Assembly: GCF_036226925.1 (NCBI RefSeq)
Contig: NZ_CP109031.1
Coordinates: forward strand, 2,604,001 to 2,668,000
Direction of reading: 5' to 3'
Source: Streptomyces sp. NBC_00659
Lineage (GTDB): Bacteria; Actinomycetota; Actinomycetes; Streptomycetales; Streptomycetaceae
DNA length: 64,000 nt
This document shows, piece by piece, positions 57,321-64,000 of the stretch (position 1 is the first letter of the stretch; each line of letters opens with the position of its first letter). The notes beneath the pieces were generated by a model. It had not been told where the DNA came from, made no database searches, and saw only the letters and a program-made list of their open reading frames with translations. Both the position numbers and the translations under genes were made by a program.

Positions 57321-58205
57321 ATGCATCGACCCCAACGCGCCCTGCGCCGTGCCGCGTCCGCCGGAACCGTCGCCCTGCTCGCCCTCGCCGTGGGCTGTGC
57401 CCCGCAGCCCGAGGACAAGGCATCCGGCAAGGCTTCCGGGAGCACCGCCGAGACCTGCGCCAAGGGCTCGTTGAGCACCCAGGCAGCGGGCAAGCTCACC
57501 ATCGCGACCGACGAGCCCGCGTACGAGCCGTGGTTCAAGGACGACAAGCCCGCCAACGGCAAGGGCTTCGAGTCGGCCGTGGCGTACGCCGTGGCCAAGC
57601 AGCTCGGCTACGCCGACGGCGATGTCGTCTGGCAGAGCGTGCCGTTCAACAAGGCCTTCGCGCCCGGTGCGAAGAGCTTCGACTTCGACATCAACCAGGT
57701 GTCGATCAGCGCCGAGCGCAAGAAGGCCGTGGACTTCTCGTCCGGCTACTACGACGTGCGCCAGGCCGTGATCGCGCTGAAGAGCTCCAAGGCGGCCAAG
57801 GCGACGAGCCTCGCGGACCTCAAGGATCTGAAGCTGGGCGCGCAGGTCGGCACCACCAGCCTGAACTACATCGACGACGTGGTGAAGCCGGACCAGAAGG
57901 CGGCCGCCTACGCGAAGAACGACCAGGCCAAGTCAGCGCTGAAGAACGGCCAGGTCGACGCCATCGTCACCGACCTGCCGACCGCCTTCTACATCACGGC
58001 CGCCGAGGTGACCGACGCCAGGATCGTCGGACAGTTCGAGAACCAGGGCGGTACGCCCGAGCAGTTCGGACTCGTCCTCGACAAGGGCAGTGCCCTGACC
58101 TCCTGCGTGACGAAGGCCGTGGACGCCCTGCGCGCGGACGGCACGCTCGCGAGGATCGAGAAGCAGTGGCTGTCCGAGGCCGTCGACGCCCCGGTGCTCA
58201 AGTGA
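57321..58205 (+). CDS. Amino acid ABC transporter substrate-binding lipoprotein
   Basis: The 294-aa protein has a lipoprotein signal (lipobox LAVGC) and the SBP_bac_3 fold: KLTIATDEPAYEPWF, GKGFESAVAYAVAKQLGY, FDFDINQVSISAERKKAVDFS and KLGAQVGTTSLNY. It should bind a polar amino acid or a related amine outside the membrane. ATG 57321 starts the signal peptide; an ATG at 57261 would place 20 residues before it. GTGA overlap leads to the permease. Confidence 0.93.
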   Translation: MHRPQRALRRAASAGTVALLALAVGCAPQPEDKASGKASGSTAETCAKGSLSTQAAGKLTIATDEPAYEPWFKDDKPANGKGFESAVAYAVAKQLGYADGDVVWQSVPFNKAFAPGAKSFDFDINQVSISAERKKAVDFSSGYYDVRQAVIALKSSKAAKATSLADLKDLKLGAQVGTTSLNYIDDVVKPDQKAAAYAKNDQAKSALKNGQVDAIVTDLPTAFYITAAEVTDARIVGQFENQGGTPEQFGLVLDKGSALTSCVTKAVDALRADGTLARIEKQWLSEAVDAPVLK

Positions 58206-59128
58206 CCGCGACGAAGGAGGAGTCGGGAGGGGACGCAGCCGACGGAGAGATGCCCGGCGGCGACACCACCGACGGGCACGAGGCGTACGTCCCCTCGCCG
58301 CGCAGGATCGAGCGCGAGCGCCACCGTCGCCGCCGGGCCCGCCGGTCGGCGGCGGTGGCCGCGCTGTCCACGCTCGTCACGGCCGTGGTGCTGTACCTCG
58401 TCGTCGTCGACGCGCCGGGCTGGCCGCGCACGAAGGAGACGTTCTTCGACGCGTCGTTCGCGCGTGAGGCGTTCCCGAAGGTCCTCGAAGGCCTGTGGCT
58501 GAACCTCCGGCTCTTCGTGGTGTGCGGCGTCGTGGTGCTGGTGCTCGGCACGCTGATAGCCGTGGCGCGGACGCTGCGGGGACCGATGTACTGGCCGGTG
58601 CGCGCCCTCGCCACCGCGTACACCGACTTCTTCCGCGGTCTGCCGCTGATCATCTGTCTGTCGATCGTCGTGTTCGGCGTCCCGGCACTCCGGTTGCAGG
58701 GCGTCACCAACGACCCCGTCCTGCTCGGCGGTGCGGGACTGGTGCTGACGTACTCGGCGTACGTCGCCGAGGTCGTCCGCGCCGGCATCGAGTCCGTGCA
58801 CCCCTCGCAACGGGCCGCGGCACGTTCACTGGGCCTCACCACACGGCAGACCCTGCGCCATGTGGTGCTGCCACAGGCTGTCCGCCGCCAGGTCCCGCCG
58901 CTCCTCAACGACATGGTGTCCCTGCAGAAGGACACCAGCCTCGTCTCGATCGGCGGCGCGGTGGAGGCGATGCGCTCCGCGGACATCATCGTGGGCCGCA
59001 GCCTCAACTACACGGCGTACATCGTCGCGGCGCTGCTGTTCGTGGCCCTGACCATCCCCATGACGCGCTTCACCGACTGGGTCACCGCCCGTATGGACCG
59101 GCGCCGCAGCCAGGGAGGCATCGTATGA
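58202..59128 (+). CDS. Amino acid ABC transporter permease
   Basis: The 308-aa protein has a long charged N-terminal extension (about 60 residues, RIERERHRRRRARRSAAVAA), then the HisM-type permease domain. The EAA loop is VVRAGIESVHPSQRAAARSL with GLTTRQTLRHVVLPQAVRR. The helices LLGGAGLVLTYSAYVAEVVR and YIVAALLFVALTIPMTR are evident. It overlaps genes on both sides and should form a homodimer with two copies of the ATPase. Confidence 0.93.
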   Translation: MTATKEESGGDAADGEMPGGDTTDGHEAYVPSPRRIERERHRRRRARRSAAVAALSTLVTAVVLYLVVVDAPGWPRTKETFFDASFAREAFPKVLEGLWLNLRLFVVCGVVVLVLGTLIAVARTLRGPMYWPVRALATAYTDFFRGLPLIICLSIVVFGVPALRLQGVTNDPVLLGGAGLVLTYSAYVAEVVRAGIESVHPSQRAAARSLGLTTRQTLRHVVLPQAVRRQVPPLLNDMVSLQKDTSLVSIGGAVEAMRSADIIVGRSLNYTAYIVAALLFVALTIPMTRFTDWVTARMDRRRSQGGIV

Positions 59129-59892
59129 GCAAGACCCCCGTCCCCGACGGCCCGATGCTGCGGATGGAGTCCGTCCGCAAGACCTTCGGCGAGTCGGTCG
59201 TCCTGCGGGACGTCGACCTGGAGGTCGCCCCGCACACCGTGACCACGCTGATCGGCGCCTCAGGCTCCGGCAAGTCCACGCTGCTGCGCTGCGCCAACCT
59301 CCTGGAGGAGATCGACGACGGCGCGATCTGGCTGGACGGCGAGGAGATCACCGACCCGCGGGCCGACCAGGACGCGGTGCGCCGGCGGATCGGCGTCGTC
59401 TTCCAGGCGTACAACCTCTTCCCGCACATGACCGTCCTGGAGAACATCACGCTCGCCCCGCGCCGGGTGCACGGCGTGAGCCGCGCGGACGCCGAGGCAC
59501 ACGCGCGGGAACTGCTCGAACGGCTCGGACTCGGCGCCAAGGCGGCCGAATACCCGGACAGGCTGAGCGGTGGCCAGCAGCAACGGGCCGCGATCGTCCG
59601 CGCCTTGGCGGTGCGCCCCAAACTGCTCCTTCTGGACGAGATCACCGCCGCCCTGGACCCCGAACTCGTGGGCGAGGTGCTGAACGTCGTCCGTGACATG
59701 AAGGAGGACGGCATGACCATGGTCCTGGCCACCCACGAGATGGGCTTCGCCCGTGAGGTCTCGGACCAGGTCTGCTTCCTGGAGGGGGGCGTGATCCTGG
59801 AGCGCGGCACGCCCGAACAGGTCTTCGGGGACCCGCGGCAGGAGCGCACCCGGCGCTTCCTCAGGCGGATCGTGGAGGCGGGACGCCTGTGA
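59125..59892 (+). CDS. Amino acid ABC transporter ATPase
   Basis: The 255-aa GlnQ-type ATPase has Walker [18 protein letters not shown]-loop VVFQAYNLFPHMTVLENI, signature RLSGGQQQRAAIVRALA, Walker B LLLLDEITAALDPE, and switch His in LATHEMGFAREVSD. Walker B reads DEITAALDPE where most relatives have DEPTSALDPE. The gene completes a typical importer operon. Confidence 0.95.
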   Translation: MSKTPVPDGPMLRMESVRKTFGESVVLRDVDLEVAPHTVTTLIGASGSGKSTLLRCANLLEEIDDGAIWLDGEEITDPRADQDAVRRRIGVVFQAYNLFPHMTVLENITLAPRRVHGVSRADAEAHARELLERLGLGAKAAEYPDRLSGGQQQRAAIVRALAVRPKLLLLDEITAALDPELVGEVLNVVRDMKEDGMTMVLATHEMGFAREVSDQVCFLEGGVILERGTPEQVFGDPRQERTRRFLRRIVEAGRL

Positions 59893-59898
59893 TCCCCT

Positions 59899-59923
59899 GG
59901 GCGCCCGTGCCCCCCGGGCGCCC
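59899..59923. terminator. Terminator after the amino acid importer operon
   Basis: GGGCGCCCG (59899-59907) pairs perfectly with CGGGCGCCC (59915-59923) across a seven-base loop, just after the ATPase stop and facing convergent aroQ. Confidence 0.75.
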
Positions 59924-60013
59924 GCGGCCGGGCGGACTCGAAGCCGGGGACGGTTTCCGGCGGGCGCGAAGTCGGACGTCCGCGACCTCGGCTGTCCGCC
60001 CGGCGAGCCGCGG

Positions 60014-60487
60014 TCAGGTGTCCGCGCGCCCCGTTCCCGCGAGCGTCGCCACCCGCTCCACCCCGAACGCGTACCCCTGCACGCCGCAGCCCGCGATGAC
60101 CCCGTCGGCACGCAGCGAGACGTACGAGTGGTGCCGGAACTCCTCACGCTGATGGATGTTGGAGATGTGGACCTCCACCACCGGAAGTCCGTCACAGGTG
60201 TTGAGCGCGTCGAGGATGGCGACGGAGGTGTGCGAGTAGGCGGCCGGGTTGATGACGATCCCCGCGTGATTCCGGCGGGCCTCGTGGATCCAGTCCACCA
60301 GCTCGCCCTCGTGGTTGGACTGCCGGAAGTCCACCGTGCCACCGTGTGCGGCCGCCGCCTTGGCGCACAGCGCCTCGACGTCCGCCAGCGTGTCGGAACC
60401 GTAGATCTCCGGCTGCCGCTGCCCGAGGAGGTTCAGGTTGGGGCCGTTGAGAACCATGATCGGGGCGTTGGCGAGGGTGCGGGGCAC
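60014..60487 (-). CDS. aroQ: Type II 3-dehydroquinate dehydratase
   Basis: Third step of the shikimate pathway. The 157-aa protein has the N-terminal signature [17 protein letters not shown] (with the catalytic Tyr/Arg loop), [29 protein letters not shown] and [14 protein letters not shown] with the catalytic His. GTG 60487 is preferred, with GGAGG just upstream; this gives the 157-aa length I recall for the S. coelicolor enzyme. The frame is open further to 60523. Confidence 0.97.
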   Translation of the reverse strand: MPRTLANAPIMVLNGPNLNLLGQRQPEIYGSDTLADVEALCAKAAAAHGGTVDFRQSNHEGELVDWIHEARRNHAGIVINPAAYSHTSVAILDALNTCDGLPVVEVHISNIHQREEFRHHSYVSLRADGVIAGCGVQGYAFGVERVATLAGTGRADT

Positions 60488-60576
60488 GTTTCCTCCGGTC
60501 CTTCGGGTCTGCCGGCCCGTCAAGGACCGCTGCTCGGAACCGGTTTATCACGATGCACCGAAAGGGTGACGGCTCG

Positions 60577-60582
60577 TACGCT
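60577..60582 (+). promoter_or_regulatory. -10 element TACGCT, leaderless S66 peptidase promoter
   Basis: TACGCT is followed by six bases and ATG 60589; no ribosome site is present. Confidence 0.45.
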
Positions 60583-60588
60583 CTCGCC

Positions 60589-61635
60589 ATGACGACGCCC
60601 GCGTACCCTCCCAAGCCCGTACCCGGCGACCGGATAGCCGTGATCTCGCCGTCCAGCGGCCTGCCCGGCCTCCTGCCGCTCCCTTACGAACTGGGCCTGG
60701 AGCGGCTGCGCAAGGAGTTCGGCCTGGAACCGGTCGAATACCCGTCGACTCGGAGGATGGGGTCGACTCCGCGGGAACGGGCCGACGACATCCACGCCGC
60801 GTTCGCCGATCCGACGGTCAAGGCGGTCATCGCGTCCATCGGCGGCGACGACCAGATCACCGTACTGCCGCTGCTGGACCGCGCGTTGATCCGGGCGCAT
60901 CCGAAGCCGTTCTTCGGATCCAGCGACAACACGAACCTCCTCGTCCACCTGTGGAACGCCGGGATCGTCGGCTATCACGGCGCGACGGTCATGTGCGAGC
61001 TCGGCCGGCCGGGTGCCATGGACCCGCTGACCGCGGAGTCGCTGCGGGCCGCCCTGTTCACGTCCGGGCCCTACGAGCTGCGTCCCGCCGACCGTTTCCG
61101 CGAGGTGGACGTGCCGTGGGAGGCGCCGGAGAGCTTCCTCGCCGAGCCGCGGACCGAGCCGGGCACGGGCTGGACCTGGATCCGCCCGGACAGGGTGGTC
61201 GAGGGCCGCTCCTGGGGCGGCAACATCGAGATCCTCTCGTGGCTGCTGATGGCCGACCGCGAGATCGCCCGTGATCCTTCCGTGTACGAGGGTCACGTGC
61301 TCTTCCTGGAGACCTCGGAGGACATGCCCGGGGCCGACGACGTCTTCTGGATCCTGCGCGCGATGGGCGAGCGCGGCCTGCTGCGGCACTTTCCGGCCCT
61401 CCTGATGGGCCGCCCGAAGGCGTGGTCGTTCAAGCGGCCCCTCGACCCGGAGGACAGGGCCCGTTACGCCCGCGACCAGCGCGAAGCGGTCCTCCGGGCC
61501 GTCGGCGTATACGCCCCGGACATGATGGTCGTCCTCGATGTGGATCTCGGTCACACCGATCCGCAGGTCGTCATCCCCTACGGAGGGACCGTCCGGGTCG
61601 ACGGCCCGGCCCGGCGCATCACCGTCACCTACTGA
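60589..61635 (+). CDS. S66 family LD-carboxypeptidase/MccF-like peptidase
   Basis: The 348-aa protein has the S66 catalytic arrangement: Ser112 in FFGSSDNTNLL, Glu in SWGGNIEILSW, His in DLGHTDPQVV. The entry GDRIAVISPSSGLPGL is also typical. Members cleave LD-bonds of murein tetrapeptide or, as MccF, the amide of microcin C-like nucleotide antibiotics. The sequence resembles the MccF branch (SIGGDDQITVLPLLD) more than LdcA, so self-protection against a peptidyl-nucleotide is possible. It is divergent from aroQ. Confidence 0.9.
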   Translation: MTTPAYPPKPVPGDRIAVISPSSGLPGLLPLPYELGLERLRKEFGLEPVEYPSTRRMGSTPRERADDIHAAFADPTVKAVIASIGGDDQITVLPLLDRALIRAHPKPFFGSSDNTNLLVHLWNAGIVGYHGATVMCELGRPGAMDPLTAESLRAALFTSGPYELRPADRFREVDVPWEAPESFLAEPRTEPGTGWTWIRPDRVVEGRSWGGNIEILSWLLMADREIARDPSVYEGHVLFLETSEDMPGADDVFWILRAMGERGLLRHFPALLMGRPKAWSFKRPLDPEDRARYARDQREAVLRAVGVYAPDMMVVLDVDLGHTDPQVVIPYGGTVRVDGPARRITVTY

Positions 61636-61696
61636 CGCACGCCGCGCTCCCGCACGCCCCCCGTAACCATCGGTCACTGTGGGTAGTTGATCCGGC

Positions 61697-62998
61697 ATGC
61701 ACGACGTACGCACCGTAAGGGCGCCTTCCATGCTGCGGCTCGCCGCCGCGTCACTGACCGGCACGGCCATCGAGTTCTACGACTTCTTCGTCTACGGGAC
61801 GGCGGCGGCGCTGGTTCTCGGACCGCTGTTCTTCCCGACGTTCTCGCCGCTCGCGGGCACCCTGGCGGCCTTCGGGACGTTCGGCGTCGGGTTCGTCGCC
61901 CGTCCGCTGGGCTCGGTGCTGTTCGGGCACATCGGGGACCGGCGCGGGCGGCGGCCCGTGCTGCTGGCCTCACTGCTGCTGACCGGCGCGGCGACCGTCG
62001 CCGTCGGCTGTGTTCCGACGTACGACAGTATCGGTGCCGCGGCTCCCGTACTGCTGCTGGTGCTGCGTTTTCTCCAGGGGCTCGGACTCGGCGGCGAGTG
62101 GGGCGGGGCGGTGCTGCTGACGGCCGAGCACGCGCCCGCCGGGCGGCGCGGGCTGTGGTCGAGCTTCCCGCAGATCGGTCCGTCCCTCGGGTTCGTGCTG
62201 GCCAACGGCGTGATGCTGGCGCTGTCGTCGACGCTGTCCGACGCGCAGTTCGCGCAGTGGGGCTGGCGGGTGCCGTTCTGGGCTGCGGGGGTGCTCGCGG
62301 CTGCGGGACTGTGGCTGCGCCGTTCGCTCGAGGAGAGCCCGCGGTTCCTCGAAATGGGTGACCACGCGCGCGTGCCGCTCGCCGAGGTGGCGCGCGACCA
62401 CTGGCGGCTCGTCCTGCTGACGGCCGGTGGACTCGCGGTCGGATACGCCGTCTTCTACGCGGTGACGACCTGGGCGCTCGCCTACGGTGTCGACCGGCTC
62501 GGCGTGAGCCGCACGGTCATGCTGGTCTGCATCATGGCCGCGGTGGTGGTGAAGGGGGCTCTGACGCCCCTCGTGGCCCTGCTGGGAGATCGCTACGGCC
62601 GACGGCCGCTGTGCATGGCGGGCTGCGCGGGCGCCGCGCTGTGGATGTTCCCGATGATCGGACTGCTGTCGACCGGCGAACCCCTGCTGATGTTCCTCGG
62701 CTTCCTGGTGGCGCTGATCGCCTTCGTCACCATGTTCGCGGTGATCGCCGCCTATCTGCCGGAGTTGTACGAGCCGCGGGTGCGCTGCACGGGCGCGGCT
62801 CTCGGGTACAACCTGGGCGGGGTCCTCGGAGGCGCGCTCACCCCGGTCGTGGCGACGGCGGTGGCGAGCGGGGAGCGCGTGCCGTGGGGCGTGGCCGCCT
62901 ATCTGACGGGGATCGCGCTGCTGAGCCTCGGGTGCTTCGCGCTGCTGCCGGAGACCCGGCCCGTGCCCAGGCTGACGGCCGTACCGGTCACGGAGTGA
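61697..62998 (+). CDS. MFS transporter, metabolite:H+ symporter (MHS) type
   Basis: The 433-aa protein has 12 helices and the MHS signatures: GTAIEFYDFFVYGTAAAL at the start, GHIGDRRGRRPVLLASLLL in loop 2-3, LQGLGLGGEWGGAVLLTAEH, and GDRYGRRPLCMAG in loop 8-9. This group, like ProP and ShiA, imports small acids or osmolytes with H+. ATG 61697 follows TAGTTG by seven bases and no ribosome site is present. Confidence 0.92.
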   Translation: MHDVRTVRAPSMLRLAAASLTGTAIEFYDFFVYGTAAALVLGPLFFPTFSPLAGTLAAFGTFGVGFVARPLGSVLFGHIGDRRGRRPVLLASLLLTGAATVAVGCVPTYDSIGAAAPVLLLVLRFLQGLGLGGEWGGAVLLTAEHAPAGRRGLWSSFPQIGPSLGFVLANGVMLALSSTLSDAQFAQWGWRVPFWAAGVLAAAGLWLRRSLEESPRFLEMGDHARVPLAEVARDHWRLVLLTAGGLAVGYAVFYAVTTWALAYGVDRLGVSRTVMLVCIMAAVVVKGALTPLVALLGDRYGRRPLCMAGCAGAALWMFPMIGLLSTGEPLLMFLGFLVALIAFVTMFAVIAAYLPELYEPRVRCTGAALGYNLGGVLGGALTPVVATAVASGERVPWGVAAYLTGIALLSLGCFALLPETRPVPRLTAVPVTE

Positions 62999-63005
62999 CT
63001 GCCGG

Positions 63006-64000
63006 TCACGGGTTGACGGCCAGTTCCAGATAGGCGGCGAACACGACCAGGTGGACGCCCCCCTGAAGCGGGGTGGCCCGCCCGGGAACGACCGTCAGGG
63101 AGCTCACCACCACGGTCAGCGCGAGCAGCACCATCTCGGTGGCGCCGAGTCCGAGAACGAGTGGTCCGGAGAGCCAGAGCGAGGCCAGGGCGACGGCGGG
63201 GATGGTCAGTCCGATGCTGGCCATCGCCGAGCCGAGGGCGAGGTTCAGGCTGGTCTGCACCCGGTCCCTGCGGGCGGAGCGCAGCGCGGCGATGGTCTCG
63301 GGGAGCAGCACGAGCAGCGCGATGATCACACCGACCACGGCGGCCGGCATGCCCGCCGCCTCGACCCCGGACTCGATGGTGGGCGACACACCCTTGGCGA
63401 GGCCGACCACGCCGACCAGGGCCAGGCCGAGGAGTCCCAGGCTGAACCGCGCCTGGCGGGCGGACGGCGCGTCGGCGTGCTCGTCCACGTCGATGACCTC
63501 GCCCTGCTGGGTGATCGGTAGGAAGTAGTCACGGTGCCGGACGGTCTGGGTCGCCACGAACAGGCCGTACAGCACCAGGGAGGCGACCGCGGCGAAGGTG
63601 AGTTGCGCGGCGGAGAACTCCGGGCCCGGCTTGCTCGTGGTGAAGGTCGGGAAGACGAGGCTGAGTGTGGCGAGTGTCGCGACGGTCGCCAGGGCGGCTC
63701 CGGTTCCTTCGGCGTTGAAGACGGCGAGCCCGTGGCGCAGTGACGCGACGAGCAGACACACGCCGACGATCCCGTTGCAGGTGATCATCACGGCCGCGAA
63801 CACCGTGTCGCGGGCCAGTGTCGAACTCTTGGCGCCGCCGTCCGCCATCAGGGTGACGATGAGGGCGACTTCGATGACCGTGACCGCGACGGCGAGGACG
63901 AGGGATCCGAAGGGTTCCCCCACCCGGTGGGCGACCACCTCGGCGTGGTGCACCGCGGCGAGCACGGAACCCGCGAGGACCAGTGTCACCAGTGCGACGA
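63006..64000 (-). CDS. Ca2+/H+ antiporter, ChaA type (5' end beyond window)
   Basis: The frame is open from the window edge to TAG/TGA at 63006. Two Na_Ca_ex repeats are visible: AVAVTVIEVALIVTLM and, in the second half, LLVLLPETIAALRSARRDRV then QTSLNLALGSAMASIGLTIP; both have the acidic residues for ion transport. An acidic/charged loop (DVDEHADAPSARQAR) separates the halves. A GTG at 63989 is in frame but is probably internal, since the open frame continues to the edge and ChaA proteins are longer. It is convergent with the MFS gene, eight bases apart. Confidence 0.88.
   Translation of the reverse strand, partial: VALVTLVLAGSVLAAVHHAEVVAHRVGEPFGSLVLAVAVTVIEVALIVTLMADGGAKSSTLARDTVFAAVMITCNGIVGVCLLVASLRHGLAVFNAEGTGAALATVATLATLSLVFPTFTTSKPGPEFSAAQLTFAAVASLVLYGLFVATQTVRHRDYFLPITQQGEVIDVDEHADAPSARQARFSLGLLGLALVGVVGLAKGVSPTIESGVEAAGMPAAVVGVIIALLVLLPETIAALRSARRDRVQTSLNLALGSAMASIGLTIPAVALASLWLSGPLVLGLGATEMVLLALTVVVSSLTVVPGRATPLQGGVHLVVFAAYLELAVNP

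Noticed and set aside
57043..57335. Minus-strand frames with RRT/THP peptide repeats
   Set aside because: Created by translation of the 9-bp DNA repeat; no start site or conserved domain.

Overview
The window is high-GC actinobacterial DNA, almost certainly from a Streptomyces chromosome. Supporting this are frequent GTG starts and 4-base ATGA/GTGA gene overlaps. The gene order also matches, from memory, the conserved dapD - suf - cta - pentose phosphate - gap/pgk/tpi - whiA/yvcK/rapZ/uvrC - uvrA - aroQ block of S. coelicolor. Several genes carry a -10-like hexamer 6-7 bases before the start codon, as in leaderless actinobacterial mRNAs.

Region 1 (1-5085) is accessory. It holds a NUDIX hydrolase, an orphan protein that resembles colicin/pyocin immunity proteins, an HD-domain protein, small membrane and zinc-ribbon proteins, a 167-bp imperfect inverted repeat with perfect 18-bp ends, and the 3' half of a tRNA-Ser(UGA) gene without its 5' half. 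That tRNA piece looks like an attachment-site scar of an integrated element. No integrase or intact tRNA was seen.

Region 2 (5086-23601) begins the core: dapD, an SMR exporter with a TetR regulator, membrane/AbfB/VOC proteins, and the complete SUF iron-sulfur operon (sufR-sufB-sufD-Rieske-sufC-sufS-sufU-sufT) on the minus strand. A CAAC-N6-GTTG SufR operator overlaps the proposed sufR start. Next come an AAC(3)-like acetyltransferase, an ABC-2 exporter, and the heme A pathway genes ctaA and ctaB.

Region 3 (23961-36948) is central carbon metabolism. A plus-strand tkt-tal-zwf-opcA-pgl operon gives both arms of the pentose phosphate pathway. It faces pgi, an RbpA-type RNA polymerase binding protein, secG, and the glycolytic tpiA-pgk-gap cluster.

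Region 4 (37139-53020) has a large secreted M14 carboxypeptidase, the overlapping uvrC-rapZ-yvcK-whiA operon, an HTH protein, a Tat-dependent Rieske lipoprotein, a LacI regulator with a PfkB kinase and a palindromic operator cluster, and uvrA. This uvrA encodes an unusual 64-residue Lys/Ala-rich tail.

Region 5 (53244-57320) is a rearrangement zone. An intact metallo-beta-lactamase-fold gene and a 3' fragment of a paralogous copy flank a cation/proton antiporter, a truncated PAS protein, an ISL3-type transposase remnant and a frameshifted relic. Region 6 (57321-64000) returns to ordinary genes: a polar amino acid ABC importer, aroQ, an S66 LD-carboxypeptidase, an MHS-type MFS transporter, and a ChaA-type Ca2+/H+ antiporter cut by the window end.

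No CRISPR array, rRNA, intact tRNA or complete insertion sequence was found. No wholly new multi-gene system is evident. The best leads for novelty are the structured element at 1941-2107, the tRNA scar, the immunity-like orphan, the UvrA tail, and the mosaic at 54594-57004.
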